A DNA stretch of 38,547 nt from Flavobacteriaceae bacterium Ga0077528 (lineage in GTDB: Bacteria > Bacteroidota > Bacteroidia > Flavobacteriales > Flavobacteriaceae), in NCBI GenBank assembly GCA_001464475.1, contig LNDX01000024.1:1-38547 (forward strand), in the 5' to 3' direction. The position numbers were made by a program, and so were the translations under genes. This document shows positions 8,313 to 16,234 of this stretch, piece after piece. Numbering within the stretch: the first letter of the stretch is position 1; the number at the start of each line of letters is the position of its first letter. Under the pieces are notes generated by a model, which did not search any database, was not told the DNA's origin, and saw nothing but the letters and a program-made list of their open reading frames with translations.

Positions 8313-10133
8313 TTAATTTAAAATTATTCGTTTGGTAATCGATTGGTTTTCATGAGAAACTTTTACTAAATAAATTCCCGATTGTAAATGAGATAAATTA
8401 TAGTTGGTTTCTGTACTGTTTTTGTTTTCATAAACTTTTTTACCCATTGCAGAAAAGATTTCAATAGCGTATTCTACTTTAGAAATATTTAAATTTAAAC
8501 TGAAAATTCCGTTTGAAGGATTTGGAGAAATGCTAAAATCAATTTCTTCATTGTTTGTTAAGTTCAATCTATTTCCAATTCCTGTACAAGAATCTACAGT
8601 AAGAACATCCCAGTCTGTAGTTTTGTTGAATGTTGTTTTTGGAACTGCAACCGTTGATTTTCTTCTTAAAGTTTCATCTGCAGAAAAATTGGCTGTTCCT
8701 CCACTAAAAGTTCCAATAATATCAATTAAAACACCATTTTTGAATAATCCAACGGCATCATTTCCGTTGAATGTTAATTCACTTCCTGCACTTGAATAAT
8801 TTGCAGAAGCAACTGCGTAGCATGCACTACTAATACTTGAGTGAACCATAACATATTTTGCACCATTAGCCAAAGTTCCAGATAGTGTAATTCCTGTACT
8901 CCAAGAACCAGCACCATTAGTTTGTTTTTTTACAACATAACTAGATAAACTTACTGAACTTCCAGTATTGTTAGCAATTTCTAATGCTTTATTATTTGAT
9001 GAACCTTCTAAATATTCAGAAAAATATAAATCGGTTACTAATGAAGCTGAATTTGTTGTGGCATTTATTGTTGAACTATTTGTAGAATTTCCAGCAGCAT
9101 CTTTTGCTTTTACATAAAAGGAGTAAACTGTTGCAGCTGTTAATCCTGTTATAGAAGTTGAAGTTGTAGTTACAGAAGTTTTTAAAGCTCCATTCATGTA
9201 AACATCATAACCAGTAACGCCAACATTATCTGTAGAAGCAGTCCATGTTAAATTTAAAGCTGTTGTTGTAATCGAAGAAGCTACTAAATTGGTTGGTGCT
9301 GTAGGTGCTGTTGTGTCAGGTGTTGGAGTAGTTCCACCCCAAATCATTCCTACAAATTCAGGACGATCGATATATGGGTTTCTATTTCCTTGACGAGCAT
9401 AGATTGCATTATTTCTAGCAATTTCTCTAGCACTCACCGGATCTTGATTGTGCCATTGAACTAACATATCTCTAAAGGCAGTTGTAAAAACTTGATTACT
9501 TGTACCATTAAACATCGCATAGGAATAACTTGAAACTGTGTTTTCATAACGAGTAGCGAAATAAAAATACATTCTTGCAATATCACCTTTAAAATCATCT
9601 AAAGGTTCAAAAACAGTTCCTGTATAACCAGAAACAGCACTTGTTCCTCTTTTACTTCCATTTAAAGAAGTCCAAGTTGCAGAAGCTACTTTTCCATGTG
9701 GATGATTTGAACGCATTCCATTAACATATCCATCAACAGGAGGAATAAAATGAGCATCGGCATACATTGGTGCTGCAGAGTTAAAAACCGATTGAGGTAT
9801 AATATGTTCTCTATTATAACAATTTCCTTCAGTAGTATAAGTTCCACACTGATTTGTACTGTATGCAAAAATTACAGGATCTGTTCCGGTAGGATTTTCA
9901 GAATAATAATCAAAAACAGTATTATCGTTTTCATATTGATTATCACGATCTGAAGTGGCATAGGTAGTCCATAATCCAGCATAACCTCTATCGGTATGAC
10001 CTTTGATTTTGTTGTAAAGTTGTGTTTTTAAAGTGTAACCTGTTCCGGTTGCAGTGCTGTAGTATCCTGTTGGAATTTGAGCAAAAGAATAAAGCGACAT
10101 AAAGAATGTCAGCATTAATAGTTTTAGTTTCAT
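8313..10133 (-). CDS. Secreted endonuclease I with FN3, lamin-tail-like and T9SS sorting domains
   Basis: A secreted nuclease of the EndA/endonuclease I family, which cleaves DNA (often RNA too) outside the cell. A signal peptide (cleavage after SFA) leads into the nuclease domain, residues about 20-265, with the metal/His motif NREHIIPQS (107-115) and the downstream DAHFIPP...NGMRSNHPHG block typical of the family. A fibronectin III domain (about 272-360) and a lamin-tail-like domain (about 366-490, LYFSEYLEGSSNNKALEI) follow. The last 80 residues are a type A T9SS sorting domain (SISPNPSNG to the end). It would be exported through the Sec and T9SS routes and released or anchored at the surface. 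A role in nutrient phosphate or biofilm DNA turnover is likely. No operon partner. Confidence 0.93.
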   Translation of the reverse strand: MKLKLLMLTFFMSLYSFAQIPTGYYSTATGTGYTLKTQLYNKIKGHTDRGYAGLWTTYATSDRDNQYENDNTVFDYYSENPTGTDPVIFAYSTNQCGTYTTEGNCYNREHIIPQSVFNSAAPMYADAHFIPPVDGYVNGMRSNHPHGKVASATWTSLNGSKRGTSAVSGYTGTVFEPLDDFKGDIARMYFYFATRYENTVSSYSYAMFNGTSNQVFTTAFRDMLVQWHNQDPVSAREIARNNAIYARQGNRNPYIDRPEFVGMIWGGTTPTPDTTAPTAPTNLVASSITTTALNLTWTASTDNVGVTGYDVYMNGALKTSVTTTSTSITGLTAATVYSFYVKAKDAAGNSTNSSTINATTNSASLVTDLYFSEYLEGSSNNKALEIANNTGSSVSLSSYVVKKQTNGAGSWSTGITLSGTLANGAKYVMVHSSISSACYAVASANYSSAGSELTFNGNDAVGLFKNGVLIDIIGTFSGGTANFSADETLRRKSTVAVPKTTFNKTTDWDVLTVDSCTGIGNRLNLTNNEEIDFSISPNPSNGIFSLNLNISKVEYAIEIFSAMGKKVYENKNSTETNYNLSHLQSGIYLVKVSHENQSITKRIILN

Positions 10134-10211
10134 AATTAAGTTGGTTTTTTGGTTTTATAAAATTATTTATTCCAACAACTCATTAATCGAGGTTTGCAAA
10201 AAGATACTAAC

Positions 10212-10243
10212 AAAAAAACCGTCATTTTGTTAATGACGGTTTT
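10212..10243 (-). terminator. Rho-independent terminator
   Basis: AAAACCGTCATT (10215-10226) pairs with AATGACGGTTTT (10232-10243) around a 5-base loop. On the minus strand it ends in seven T. It closes the lipoprotein gene ending at 10265. Confidence 0.85.
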
Positions 10244-10264
10244 GAATAAGATTTAATTTCAACT

Positions 10265-11890
10265 TTAAGGAACAAATTGATATGCACCCAATGCAACATT
10301 AGAACTTCTGGAATTTCCAACAATATCATTGAAAGAGCTGAATACAGCATCATTTGTCATTGCTGTATTCCAAGCTTCGCTTAACCATAATTTATTTTTA
10401 GCCACATTCTTAAACTTTGGATTGAATGTAGAAGAATTAGTTGCAATGTAACAAGAAGTATAGTCAGTTGTATTAATTGGTGGATATAAAGGATTGTTTG
10501 AAAACTGATTGTTGATATTATTGAATTTTATCAAACAATGATTGAATTTGTAATTAAATAGAACGTTAACACTCGATGGTAAAAGAGTTGGGGATATTTT
10601 GTCAAGAAACATTTCGATTTGATTACTTCCATATATAATACAGTTGTTAAAGTTTGCTACATTTAAATCACTAACGTAAAGCGTGGTAGATGTTTCTAAA
10701 TAATTACTCAAAAGTACAGCAACCTGACTTGAACTGTTCCAATTATTGTTAAAGGTACAATGTGTGAAATTATAGGAACCACCAAGAGTTGCTGCCAAAC
10801 TTGCCTCACCACAATAGTTGACAACTAAGTTAGAACCAGTAATTTGTGCGTCTCTACCTAAGATACCTACGTTAGAGCAATTGTATATTTGAGAATTGGT
10901 AATAGTAACTTTAGGTTGGTGTGTATCGTCTTCATCTACCGCTAATCTTTTTTGAGCTAATAATCCAACAGTAGCATTTTTTATTGTAAGATGATTAATG
11001 GTGTTAGTATTTAACTCAGATAAAATTATTATTGATCCCCATTGTCCAGGAACATTTGCGAATGAAGGTTCTAATCTATCGCCTTCAAAAATCACTTCAT
11101 TGGTTATATTCTCTGGATTATTGGCAGGTGGATTTCCTCCATTTACTTGAATGGAAGCCGTTTGATTAACTATCAAACTTGAATTGGCATGAAAATGCAC
11201 TCTGGCTCCAGCATCAACAACTAATGTTTTTCCATTCGGAACTAAAGCATTACCATAAACTACATAGGGTTTTGCATTGGTCCAATGGAGTTCATCACCA
11301 TTTACAGGATCGGTTTCGCTTAAATTACTTCCTATGAGTTTAATTTCATTTCCGTCAGTATCCAATCCTAAAGATATATTTTCATAGGTATATGAATTAT
11401 CAATATTCTGAGTACGATTTGGATAGATGAAAATAGCATCTTGAATTAAAGTCACCAATTCCACAGTTTGAGGCGCACCAGTTACATTAGTAAATTGTAT
11501 TTGGTCAGTGTAAAGAAAATCAGTAGGATTAGCACTTGCAACATCACTTGTAACTTCAATGAAAATGAACAAACTGTCTTTGGCAAGCAATTCTACATTA
11601 CTAAAGATTTTACCTTGAGCACCAGCATCTCCAGTCATTCCGTCAATCATCAATCGGTACTTAGAGTTGATTCCTTTTCCTAATTGAACTTTAGGAATTG
11701 AGATGTCTTTGTCACTTTTGTTGTAAACTTTTAATCTGTAAGTACTTGAACCAATGTTAGTAAAAACCGTATCAAGATAAACCGTATCTTTTGAAAATGT
11801 TAATCCGCCAGTATTCGGTTCAAATTCAAAGTCTTTTCTACAAGAACTTAGAGCAATAGTTATAAATAATAAAAAAAGTAATTTACGCAT
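10265..11890 (-). CDS. Surface lipoprotein with parallel beta-helix fold, 541 aa
   Basis: The N-terminus has a lipoprotein signal (ALSSC, lipidated Cys17), so the protein should be anchored in the outer membrane. Residues about 20-150 resemble an Ig-like domain of the type seen in Bacteroidetes lipoproteins (DTVYLDTVFTNIGSSTYRLKVYN). From about residue 190 onward there are short Asn-rich turns repeated at coil spacing (LTIKNATVGLLAQ, ITNSQIYNCSNVGI, VVNYCGEAS, FTHCTFNNNW), the pattern of a right-handed parallel beta-helix. Such folds often bind or cleave polysaccharides, but no catalytic residues can be assigned. It is transcribed alone, divergently from the thioesterase gene. Flavobacterial genomes commonly carry relatives annotated only as hypothetical. 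Confidence 0.8.
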   Translation of the reverse strand: MRKLLFLLFITIALSSCRKDFEFEPNTGGLTFSKDTVYLDTVFTNIGSSTYRLKVYNKSDKDISIPKVQLGKGINSKYRLMIDGMTGDAGAQGKIFSNVELLAKDSLFIFIEVTSDVASANPTDFLYTDQIQFTNVTGAPQTVELVTLIQDAIFIYPNRTQNIDNSYTYENISLGLDTDGNEIKLIGSNLSETDPVNGDELHWTNAKPYVVYGNALVPNGKTLVVDAGARVHFHANSSLIVNQTASIQVNGGNPPANNPENITNEVIFEGDRLEPSFANVPGQWGSIIILSELNTNTINHLTIKNATVGLLAQKRLAVDEDDTHQPKVTITNSQIYNCSNVGILGRDAQITGSNLVVNYCGEASLAATLGGSYNFTHCTFNNNWNSSSQVAVLLSNYLETSTTLYVSDLNVANFNNCIIYGSNQIEMFLDKISPTLLPSSVNVLFNYKFNHCLIKFNNINNQFSNNPLYPPINTTDYTSCYIATNSSTFNPKFKNVAKNKLWLSEAWNTAMTNDAVFSSFNDIVGNSRSSNVALGAYQFVP

Positions 11891-11998
11891 GGATCACTGA
11901 ATTTTGGTAAATGTATGTAATAATTTGAAATTTCAAAAATAGATAACGTCAAAAGTTACTTATTAGTTTACTTCCTAATCAAGTAATTTAAAAATGAC

Positions 11999-12006
11999 TA
12001 ATTTTG
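11999..12006 (+). promoter_or_regulatory. -7 promoter box of the thioesterase-menF operon
   Basis: TAATTTTG fits TAnnTTTG exactly. The predicted start of transcription near 12011 leaves about 11 bases before the ATG at 12022. No convincing -33 element is visible at the usual distance, so this is a partial match. It explains why the upstream in-frame TTG at 12004, which lies inside the box, is unlikely to be the start codon. Confidence 0.5.
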
Positions 12007-12021
12007 TATAAAATTATTGCT

Positions 12022-12450
12022 ATGTCATTTGATAAAGAGAAGATGTTACAACTTTGTAACGAGTGGTCTAAAAATACTTTAATGCAAACATTAGAGATTG
12101 AATACATTGACGCTGGAGAAGATTTTCTAGTGGCAACGATGCCTGTAAATCCAAGAGTGCATCAGCCCATGGGATTGTTGCATGGTGGTGCTTCTGTTGC
12201 TTTAGCAGAAAGCGTTGGAAGTGCAGCTTCTATTATGTTTGTTAATCCAGAAAAACAAGAGGTTCGTGGTATTGAGATTTCAGCCAATCATGTTAGAAGT
12301 AAACGTGAAGGAATAGTAACAGCTACAGCCAAAATTCTTCACAAAGGAGCAAGTATCCATCTTTGGGAAATTAGAATTGTAGATGAAGCCGACAGATTAA
12401 TATCGTTATGTAAATTAACGAATATGATTTTACCAAGTAAAGGACGATGA
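12022..12450 (+). CDS. PaaI-type hotdog thioesterase, probable DHNA-CoA hydrolase
   Basis: A 142-residue hotdog-fold acyl-CoA thioesterase. The family signature GLLHGGASVALAESVGS (51-67) carries the HGG turn and Glu63, the expected catalytic acid. A few residues later the strand RGIEISANHVRS matches the acyl-CoA binding strand of PaaI/YdiI proteins. Its stop codon overlaps the start of the isochorismate synthase gene (ATGA), so the two are translationally coupled. That makes 1,4-dihydroxy-2-naphthoyl-CoA, the menaquinone intermediate, the most likely substrate, a role filled by MenI elsewhere. The substrate is inferred from context; the fold is clear from sequence. The ATG at 12022 is preferred to a TTG 18 bases upstream. 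Confidence 0.88.
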   Translation: MSFDKEKMLQLCNEWSKNTLMQTLEIEYIDAGEDFLVATMPVNPRVHQPMGLLHGGASVALAESVGSAASIMFVNPEKQEVRGIEISANHVRSKREGIVTATAKILHKGASIHLWEIRIVDEADRLISLCKLTNMILPSKGR

Positions 12451-13505
12451 GTTTCTTATTTCAAAAAGTAAAAGAGCAGTTTAATAACAAACTACCATTT
12501 GTTTGTTATTGCAAACCCAATTCCGACAAGATAATTGCTTTTCTTCAGAAAAATGATGCGTTATTTGAGCTTGAAAATGATAAAAGTGGTTTCGCATTTG
12601 TATCTTTTGATAATCAAAAGCGGTATTTAATTCCTGAAGATAATTCGGATATTTATTTTGAAGAAGTTTCAAATTCTGATTTTATTTTTGAAAACACTAT
12701 TAAATCAGAAACCAATTTAGAGGATAAAGTTAGGTTTGAAAATTTGGTAAAAAAAGGAATTGACTCTATTCAAAATGGAGCATTTGAAAAAGTAGTTTTA
12801 TCAAGAAAAGAAATTACACAAGTTGATAATTTCGATATTGAATTGGTTTTTAGAAAACTACTATTTAATTACAAATCGGCTTTTAAATATTGTTTTTATC
12901 ATCCTAAAATTGGTTTTTGGATGGGCGCAACACCAGAACAGTTTTTAAAAATTGACGAAAATTTAATTAAAACCGTTTCTTTAGCTGGAACACAATTAAA
13001 CACTGGTTTAGAATTGATTAAGTGGCAAGATAAAGAAATTTCAGAACAGCAAATAGTTACCGATTTCATTGTAAATAATTTAAAATTTTTTTCAGAAAAT
13101 GTAACTTATTCGAAACCTTATAATCAGCAAGCTGGAAATTTAGTGCATCTTAAAACAGACATTCAAGCTGAAGTTGAGGATAGGAATAGTATTTCAAATA
13201 TTATCGATTCATTACATCCAACACCAGCTGTTTGCGGATTTCCAAAAGAGGTTGCCAAACAATTTATTCTTGAAAACGAAGGTTATAATAGAGAATTTTA
13301 TGCAGGATTTTTAGGAGAATGGAATAAGGATTTTCAAACCTTTAAGGAAGAACAAACGGATTTATTTGTGAACTTGCGATGCATGAAAATTGAAAATAAA
13401 GAAGTAAATTTATATATTGGTTGCGGAATTACAAAAGATAGTAATCCTGAAAAAGAATTTATAGAAACACAAAATAAGTCTTTGACTATTAAAAGTGTAT
13501 TGTGA
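12447..13505 (+). CDS. menF: Isochorismate synthase
   Basis: A chorismate-utilising enzyme of 352 residues that converts chorismate to isochorismate, the committed step of menaquinone synthesis. Conserved elements: FEKVVLSR (113-120) with the general-base lysine, MGATPEQF (159-166), SLAGT (178-182), the Mg-binding KEISEQQ (196-202), LHPTPAVCG (256-264), REFYAGFLG (282-290) and IGCGI (324-328). The N-terminal 90 residues are shorter and less conserved than in enterobacterial MenF or EntC, which is usual in Bacteroidetes. The start overlaps the thioesterase stop by four bases. Further men genes are not in the window; a block of degenerate tandem repeats follows directly. An EntC-type siderophore role is less likely given the partner gene. 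Confidence 0.92.
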   Translation: MSFLFQKVKEQFNNKLPFVCYCKPNSDKIIAFLQKNDALFELENDKSGFAFVSFDNQKRYLIPEDNSDIYFEEVSNSDFIFENTIKSETNLEDKVRFENLVKKGIDSIQNGAFEKVVLSRKEITQVDNFDIELVFRKLLFNYKSAFKYCFYHPKIGFWMGATPEQFLKIDENLIKTVSLAGTQLNTGLELIKWQDKEISEQQIVTDFIVNNLKFFSENVTYSKPYNQQAGNLVHLKTDIQAEVEDRNSISNIIDSLHPTPAVCGFPKEVAKQFILENEGYNREFYAGFLGEWNKDFQTFKEEQTDLFVNLRCMKIENKEVNLYIGCGITKDSNPEKEFIETQNKSLTIKSVL

Positions 13506-13511
13506 TATAAT

Positions 13512-13620
13512 AGGAATTAGGAATTAGGAATTAGGAATTAGGATTTAGGAATTGGGATTTAGGAATTGGGATTTAGAAATTGGGATATAGGAATTAGGAA
13601 GTAGGATGTTGGAAGAAGGA
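13512..13620. repeat. Degenerate 7-base tandem repeat
   Basis: About fifteen imperfect copies of AGGAATT and variants (GGGATTT, GGAATTG, GGATATA) follow the menF stop. There is no hairpin potential and no open reading frame. It is a typical low-complexity spacer of flavobacterial genomes and probably varies in copy number between strains. Confidence 0.85.
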
Positions 13621-13628
13621 GGTTAATT

Positions 13629-13700
13629 ATACAACATTACATTATACAACAATACAATATACAACAATACAATATACAATATACAACAATACAATATACA
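13629..13700. repeat. Tandem ACAACAATACAATAT-type repeat
   Basis: Overlapping copies of a unit of about 15 bases built from TACAACA and ATACAATA fill the space right up to the bshB1 start. They form the whole leader of bshB1, so any promoter must lie within or before them. No stem-loop or spacer structure is present. Confidence 0.8.
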
Positions 13701-13708
13701 TTATTAAA

Positions 13709-14425
13709 ATGAAACTAGATATATTAGCATTTGGCGCTCATCCAGACGATGTCGAATTGGGTTGTAGCGGAACTATTGCAAAAGAAATTTCTCTTGGGAA
13801 GAAAGTCGGAATTATCGATTTGACTCGTGGTGAATTAGGAACTCGTGGTTCGGTGGAAATTCGTAATTCGGAATCAGCTAAGGCTTCTCAAATTCTAGGT
13901 GTTTCTGTTAGAGAAAATCTTGATATGCGCGATGGTTTCTTTGTAAACGATGAAGCACATCAGTTGAAAATCATCGAAATGATAAGAAAATACCAACCAG
14001 AAATTGTGCTTTGTAACGCTATTGATGATAGACATATCGATCATGGAAAAGGAAGTAAATTAGTTTCTGACGCTTGTTTTTTATCAGGTTTGCGAATGAT
14101 TGAAACAGAATTTAATGGTGAAAAGCAAAGTGCTTGGCGACCAAAAGTAGTATATCATTACATTCAATGGAAAAATTTGGAACCCGATTTTGTAGTTGAT
14201 ATTTCAGATTTTATGGAAGTTAAAATGCAATCAATTTTAGCATATGGCTCACAATTTTATGATCCAAATTCTAAAGAGCCAGAGTCTCCTATAAGTTCGA
14301 AAAATTTCTTAGATAGTGTAAAATATAGAGCCCAAGACTTGGGAAGAATAACTGGTGTTGCTTACGCTGAAGGATATACTGTAGAAAGATATTTGACAGT
14401 CAATAGCTTAAGTGATTTGAAATAA
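13709..14425 (+). CDS. bshB1: Bacillithiol biosynthesis deacetylase BshB1
   Basis: A zinc-dependent LmbE/PIG-L-family deacetylase of 238 residues that removes the acetyl group from GlcNAc-malate in bacillithiol synthesis. AHPDDVELGCSGT at the N-terminus supplies His11 and the Asp13/Asp14 pair, and DDRHIDHGKG (106-115) supplies the third zinc ligand, His112, and a neighbouring catalytic His. The block SILAYGSQF...YRAQDLGRITGVAYAEGY near the C-terminus is characteristic of BshB1 rather than mycothiol or general LmbE members. Bacillithiol is a low-molecular-weight thiol and so a likely natural acceptor for the sulfur chemistry encoded at 19-24 kb, although the two loci are not adjacent. Confidence 0.95.
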   Translation: MKLDILAFGAHPDDVELGCSGTIAKEISLGKKVGIIDLTRGELGTRGSVEIRNSESAKASQILGVSVRENLDMRDGFFVNDEAHQLKIIEMIRKYQPEIVLCNAIDDRHIDHGKGSKLVSDACFLSGLRMIETEFNGEKQSAWRPKVVYHYIQWKNLEPDFVVDISDFMEVKMQSILAYGSQFYDPNSKEPESPISSKNFLDSVKYRAQDLGRITGVAYAEGYTVERYLTVNSLSDLK

Positions 14426-14441
14426 TTTTTTTAAAATTTTC

Positions 14442-14472
14442 TTTGTAAAAAGAAAGTTTTGCAATACATTTG
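14442..14472 (+). promoter_or_regulatory. tRNA-His promoter
   Basis: TTTG (14442-14445), a 19-base spacer, then TACATTTG (14465-14472): a textbook Bacteroidetes -33/-7 promoter. Transcription would start about ten bases before the tRNA. Confidence 0.85.
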
Positions 14473-14486
14473 CACTCGTTAAAAAT

Positions 14487-14561
14487 GGTGGTTGTAGCTC
14501 AGTTGGTTAGAGTAGCGGTTTGTGGTGCCGCGGGTCGCCGGTTCGAACCCGGTCAGCCACC
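14487..14561 (+). tRNA. tRNA-His (anticodon GTG)
   Basis: A complete cloverleaf can be drawn. The acceptor stem GTGGTTG pairs with CAGCCAC, the extra G(-1) faces C73 as required for histidine tRNA, and the D arm is GCTC/GAGT. The anticodon stem GCGGT/GCCGC carries loop TTGTGGT with anticodon GTG, and the T arm is GCCGG/CCGGT with loop TTCGAAC. The 3' CCA is not encoded. It is flanked by its own promoter and terminator, so it is a single-gene unit. Confidence 0.97.
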
Positions 14562-14568
14562 CTTAATT

Positions 14569-14600
14569 AAAAAGCCTTGAAGAAGTTCAAGGCTTTTTTT
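14569..14600. terminator. Bidirectional terminator between tRNA-His and lpxD
   Basis: AAAAAGCCTTGAA (14569-14581) and its exact complement (14586-14598) enclose a GAAG loop. The A and T runs on either side let it serve both the tRNA (plus strand) and lpxD (minus strand, stop at 14620). Confidence 0.9.
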
Positions 14601-14619
14601 GTTTATATAATATAAATGG

Positions 14620-15609
14620 TTATTCAGTAGCCATTCGTTTTAAAATTGCCCATTGTTTTAAGGCTGTTCGAGCATCTACTGCTGGATATCCTAAAACAGT
14701 TTTTCCTGCTTCAACATCGGCTGCAACTCCAGAACCAGCACCTATTATAGCTCTGTCACCAATAGTTAAATGGTCTTTTATAGAAGCACTTCCTCCAATC
14801 ATAACTCCATTTCCTAAAGTTACTGAACCAGCAAGACCACTATTTCCTGCCATAATACAGAATTTCCCAAGTTTACTATTGTGTCCAATTTGAACTAAAT
14901 TATCAATCTTACATCCATCACCAAGAATTGTTGAACTGAATTTGCCTCTATCAACACTTGAATTGGCTCCAATTTCTACATTATTCCCAAGTATTACATT
15001 ACCAATTTGTGGAATTTTAGCCAATCCTCTTTCTGGACAAGGTCTAAAGCCAAATCCATCAGCACCAATGGTACAATTGGGATGTAAAATACAATAGGCA
15101 CCAACATGACATCTTTCACGTACCACAGCTCCAGGCCAAATCACAGTATTGTTTCCAATAGTTGATTCGTCAAGAATGGTAACATTTGGATATAAAGTAA
15201 CATTTTCGCCTAAAACTACATTTGGACCAACATAACAACCAGCACCAATTCTAGAACCATTTCCAATTTTTGCAGAAGCATCAATCGTAGCTGTTGGATG
15301 AATTTCGTGACTAAATTGTGGTGTTGGCGGTGCAAACATTTCAAGAACTTGAGACATCGCTAAATCGGCATTTTTTACTTTTATAAACACTCGATTTTCA
15401 CCTGGTTCTATTGAAATATCTTGGTTTACTATGGCTGCACAAGCTTTTGAAGCAGCCCAATATTTTTCGTATTTTTTATTTCCAATGAAAGAAATTTCAT
15501 TTTCAGTAGCTAGTTCTAATTGCTCTGGAGCAGTTATGGTGTTGGTTGTTGTCCCAATAATTTCACCATTTAGAATGGCATTAATTTCCTGAATTGTATA
15601 ATTTTTCAT
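14620..15609 (-). CDS. lpxD: UDP-3-O-acylglucosamine N-acyltransferase LpxD
   Basis: Adds the N-linked 3-hydroxyacyl chain to UDP-3-O-acyl-glucosamine in lipid A synthesis, in the cytoplasm. The 329 residues comprise a uridine-binding N-terminal domain (1-100), a left-handed beta-helix of hexapeptide repeats (about 103-305), and a C-terminal helix (ALKQWAILKRM). Diagnostic residues include DGFGFRP (184-190) and QIGHN (240-244), whose His243 is the expected catalytic base. It stands alone here, without the lpxC/fabZ/lpxA genes that usually accompany lpxD, so it may be one of two LpxD paralogues often seen in flavobacteria. Every key residue I looked for is present. Confidence 0.92.
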   Translation of the reverse strand: MKNYTIQEINAILNGEIIGTTTNTITAPEQLELATENEISFIGNKKYEKYWAASKACAAIVNQDISIEPGENRVFIKVKNADLAMSQVLEMFAPPTPQFSHEIHPTATIDASAKIGNGSRIGAGCYVGPNVVLGENVTLYPNVTILDESTIGNNTVIWPGAVVRERCHVGAYCILHPNCTIGADGFGFRPCPERGLAKIPQIGNVILGNNVEIGANSSVDRGKFSSTILGDGCKIDNLVQIGHNSKLGKFCIMAGNSGLAGSVTLGNGVMIGGSASIKDHLTIGDRAIIGAGSGVAADVEAGKTVLGYPAVDARTALKQWAILKRMATE

Positions 15610-15703
15610 TTAATTTGGTTTGGTTATAGCTTCCAAATTAAGTAAATAGTTTTCATATTCACTAATTATTAGTTAAATGCCTTATTTATTTTTGAAAATA
15701 TTT

Positions 15704-15711
15704 TACTTTTG
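15704..15711 (+). promoter_or_regulatory. -7 promoter box of the 15730 gene
   Basis: TACTTTTG matches TAnnTTTG and lies 18 bases before the ATG. A clear TTG at the -33 distance is not visible (TTAT at 15682 is the nearest), so only the -7 half is supported. Confidence 0.5.
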
Positions 15712-15729
15712 TTTCTATAATTTTAAAAG

Positions 15730-16191
15730 ATGAAATATTTATTAATATTATTTTTAGCGCCAATCTTAACCTTTGGACAGATCGAAAGAGCCATTAAGCT
15801 TAAAGTTGCTGTGATGCAAAATTTTGTTTCCAAAGGTGCAGAAGGTGAAACTATGTTCTGGCAAACAAAAGGCAGAATTACTTTCGGAATTGTAAATTAT
15901 ACAGAAGAACAAAATCCAATTTTTAAGGATTTATTCATCAGTCAATATAAAGAATTACTAGTTATTTATAACAAAATGAATGTTTCCGAAGATGAAAGAG
16001 ATACGGCTCTATACATTAAAACTTTGATTCGTCAAGAGCAAGATTATAGAAATCTACTTACTAAAGAACAACTGAAATTATATCTAGATAAATTAGCTTA
16101 TTTCGAATTAAATAATCCACAAGCACACGATTCTTATTCGTCTTTATTTTTTTCAGAAAAATTATTAAAGGAATTTATTTCAAAATTCTAA
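15730..16191 (+). CDS. Hypothetical secreted protein, 153 aa
   Basis: A signal peptide (MKYLLILFLAPILTFGQ) precedes a mature chain of about 135 residues that is mainly helical, with no cysteine and no recognisable catalytic motif. The sequence is rich in Tyr, Leu and Lys (YKELLVIYNKM, LTKEQLKLYLDKLAYF). It has its own promoter and terminator and lies back-to-back with lpxD. I do not recognise a family. Export to the periplasm is the only confident statement. Confidence 0.7.
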   Translation: MKYLLILFLAPILTFGQIERAIKLKVAVMQNFVSKGAEGETMFWQTKGRITFGIVNYTEEQNPIFKDLFISQYKELLVIYNKMNVSEDERDTALYIKTLIRQEQDYRNLLTKEQLKLYLDKLAYFELNNPQAHDSYSSLFFSEKLLKEFISKF

Positions 16192-16194
16192 TAC

Positions 16195-16229
16195 AAAAAA
16201 AGCTCCGACATTAATCGGAGCTTTCTTTT
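16195..16229. terminator. Bidirectional terminator
   Basis: AAAGCTCCGA (16199-16208) pairs with TCGGAGCTTT (16215-16224) around a 6-base loop, with an A-run before and T-rich DNA after. It serves both the plus-strand hypothetical gene and the minus-strand peptidase that converge here. Confidence 0.88.
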
Positions 16230-16234
16230 ATAAT

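Noticed and set aside
11480..11495. GTTAC-N4-GTAAA inside the beta-helix lipoprotein gene as a further operator
   Set aside because: It is in coding sequence, has an imperfect and reversed half-site order, and no -7 box follows at 22 bases.
12004..12021. TTG at 12004 as start of the thioesterase
   Set aside because: This TTG lies inside the -7 box TAATTTTG and would precede the predicted transcription start. The ATG at 12022 is the normal start.
13629..13700. CRISPR array
   Set aside because: The repeat units are contiguous and overlapping without unique spacers, and no cas gene is present.
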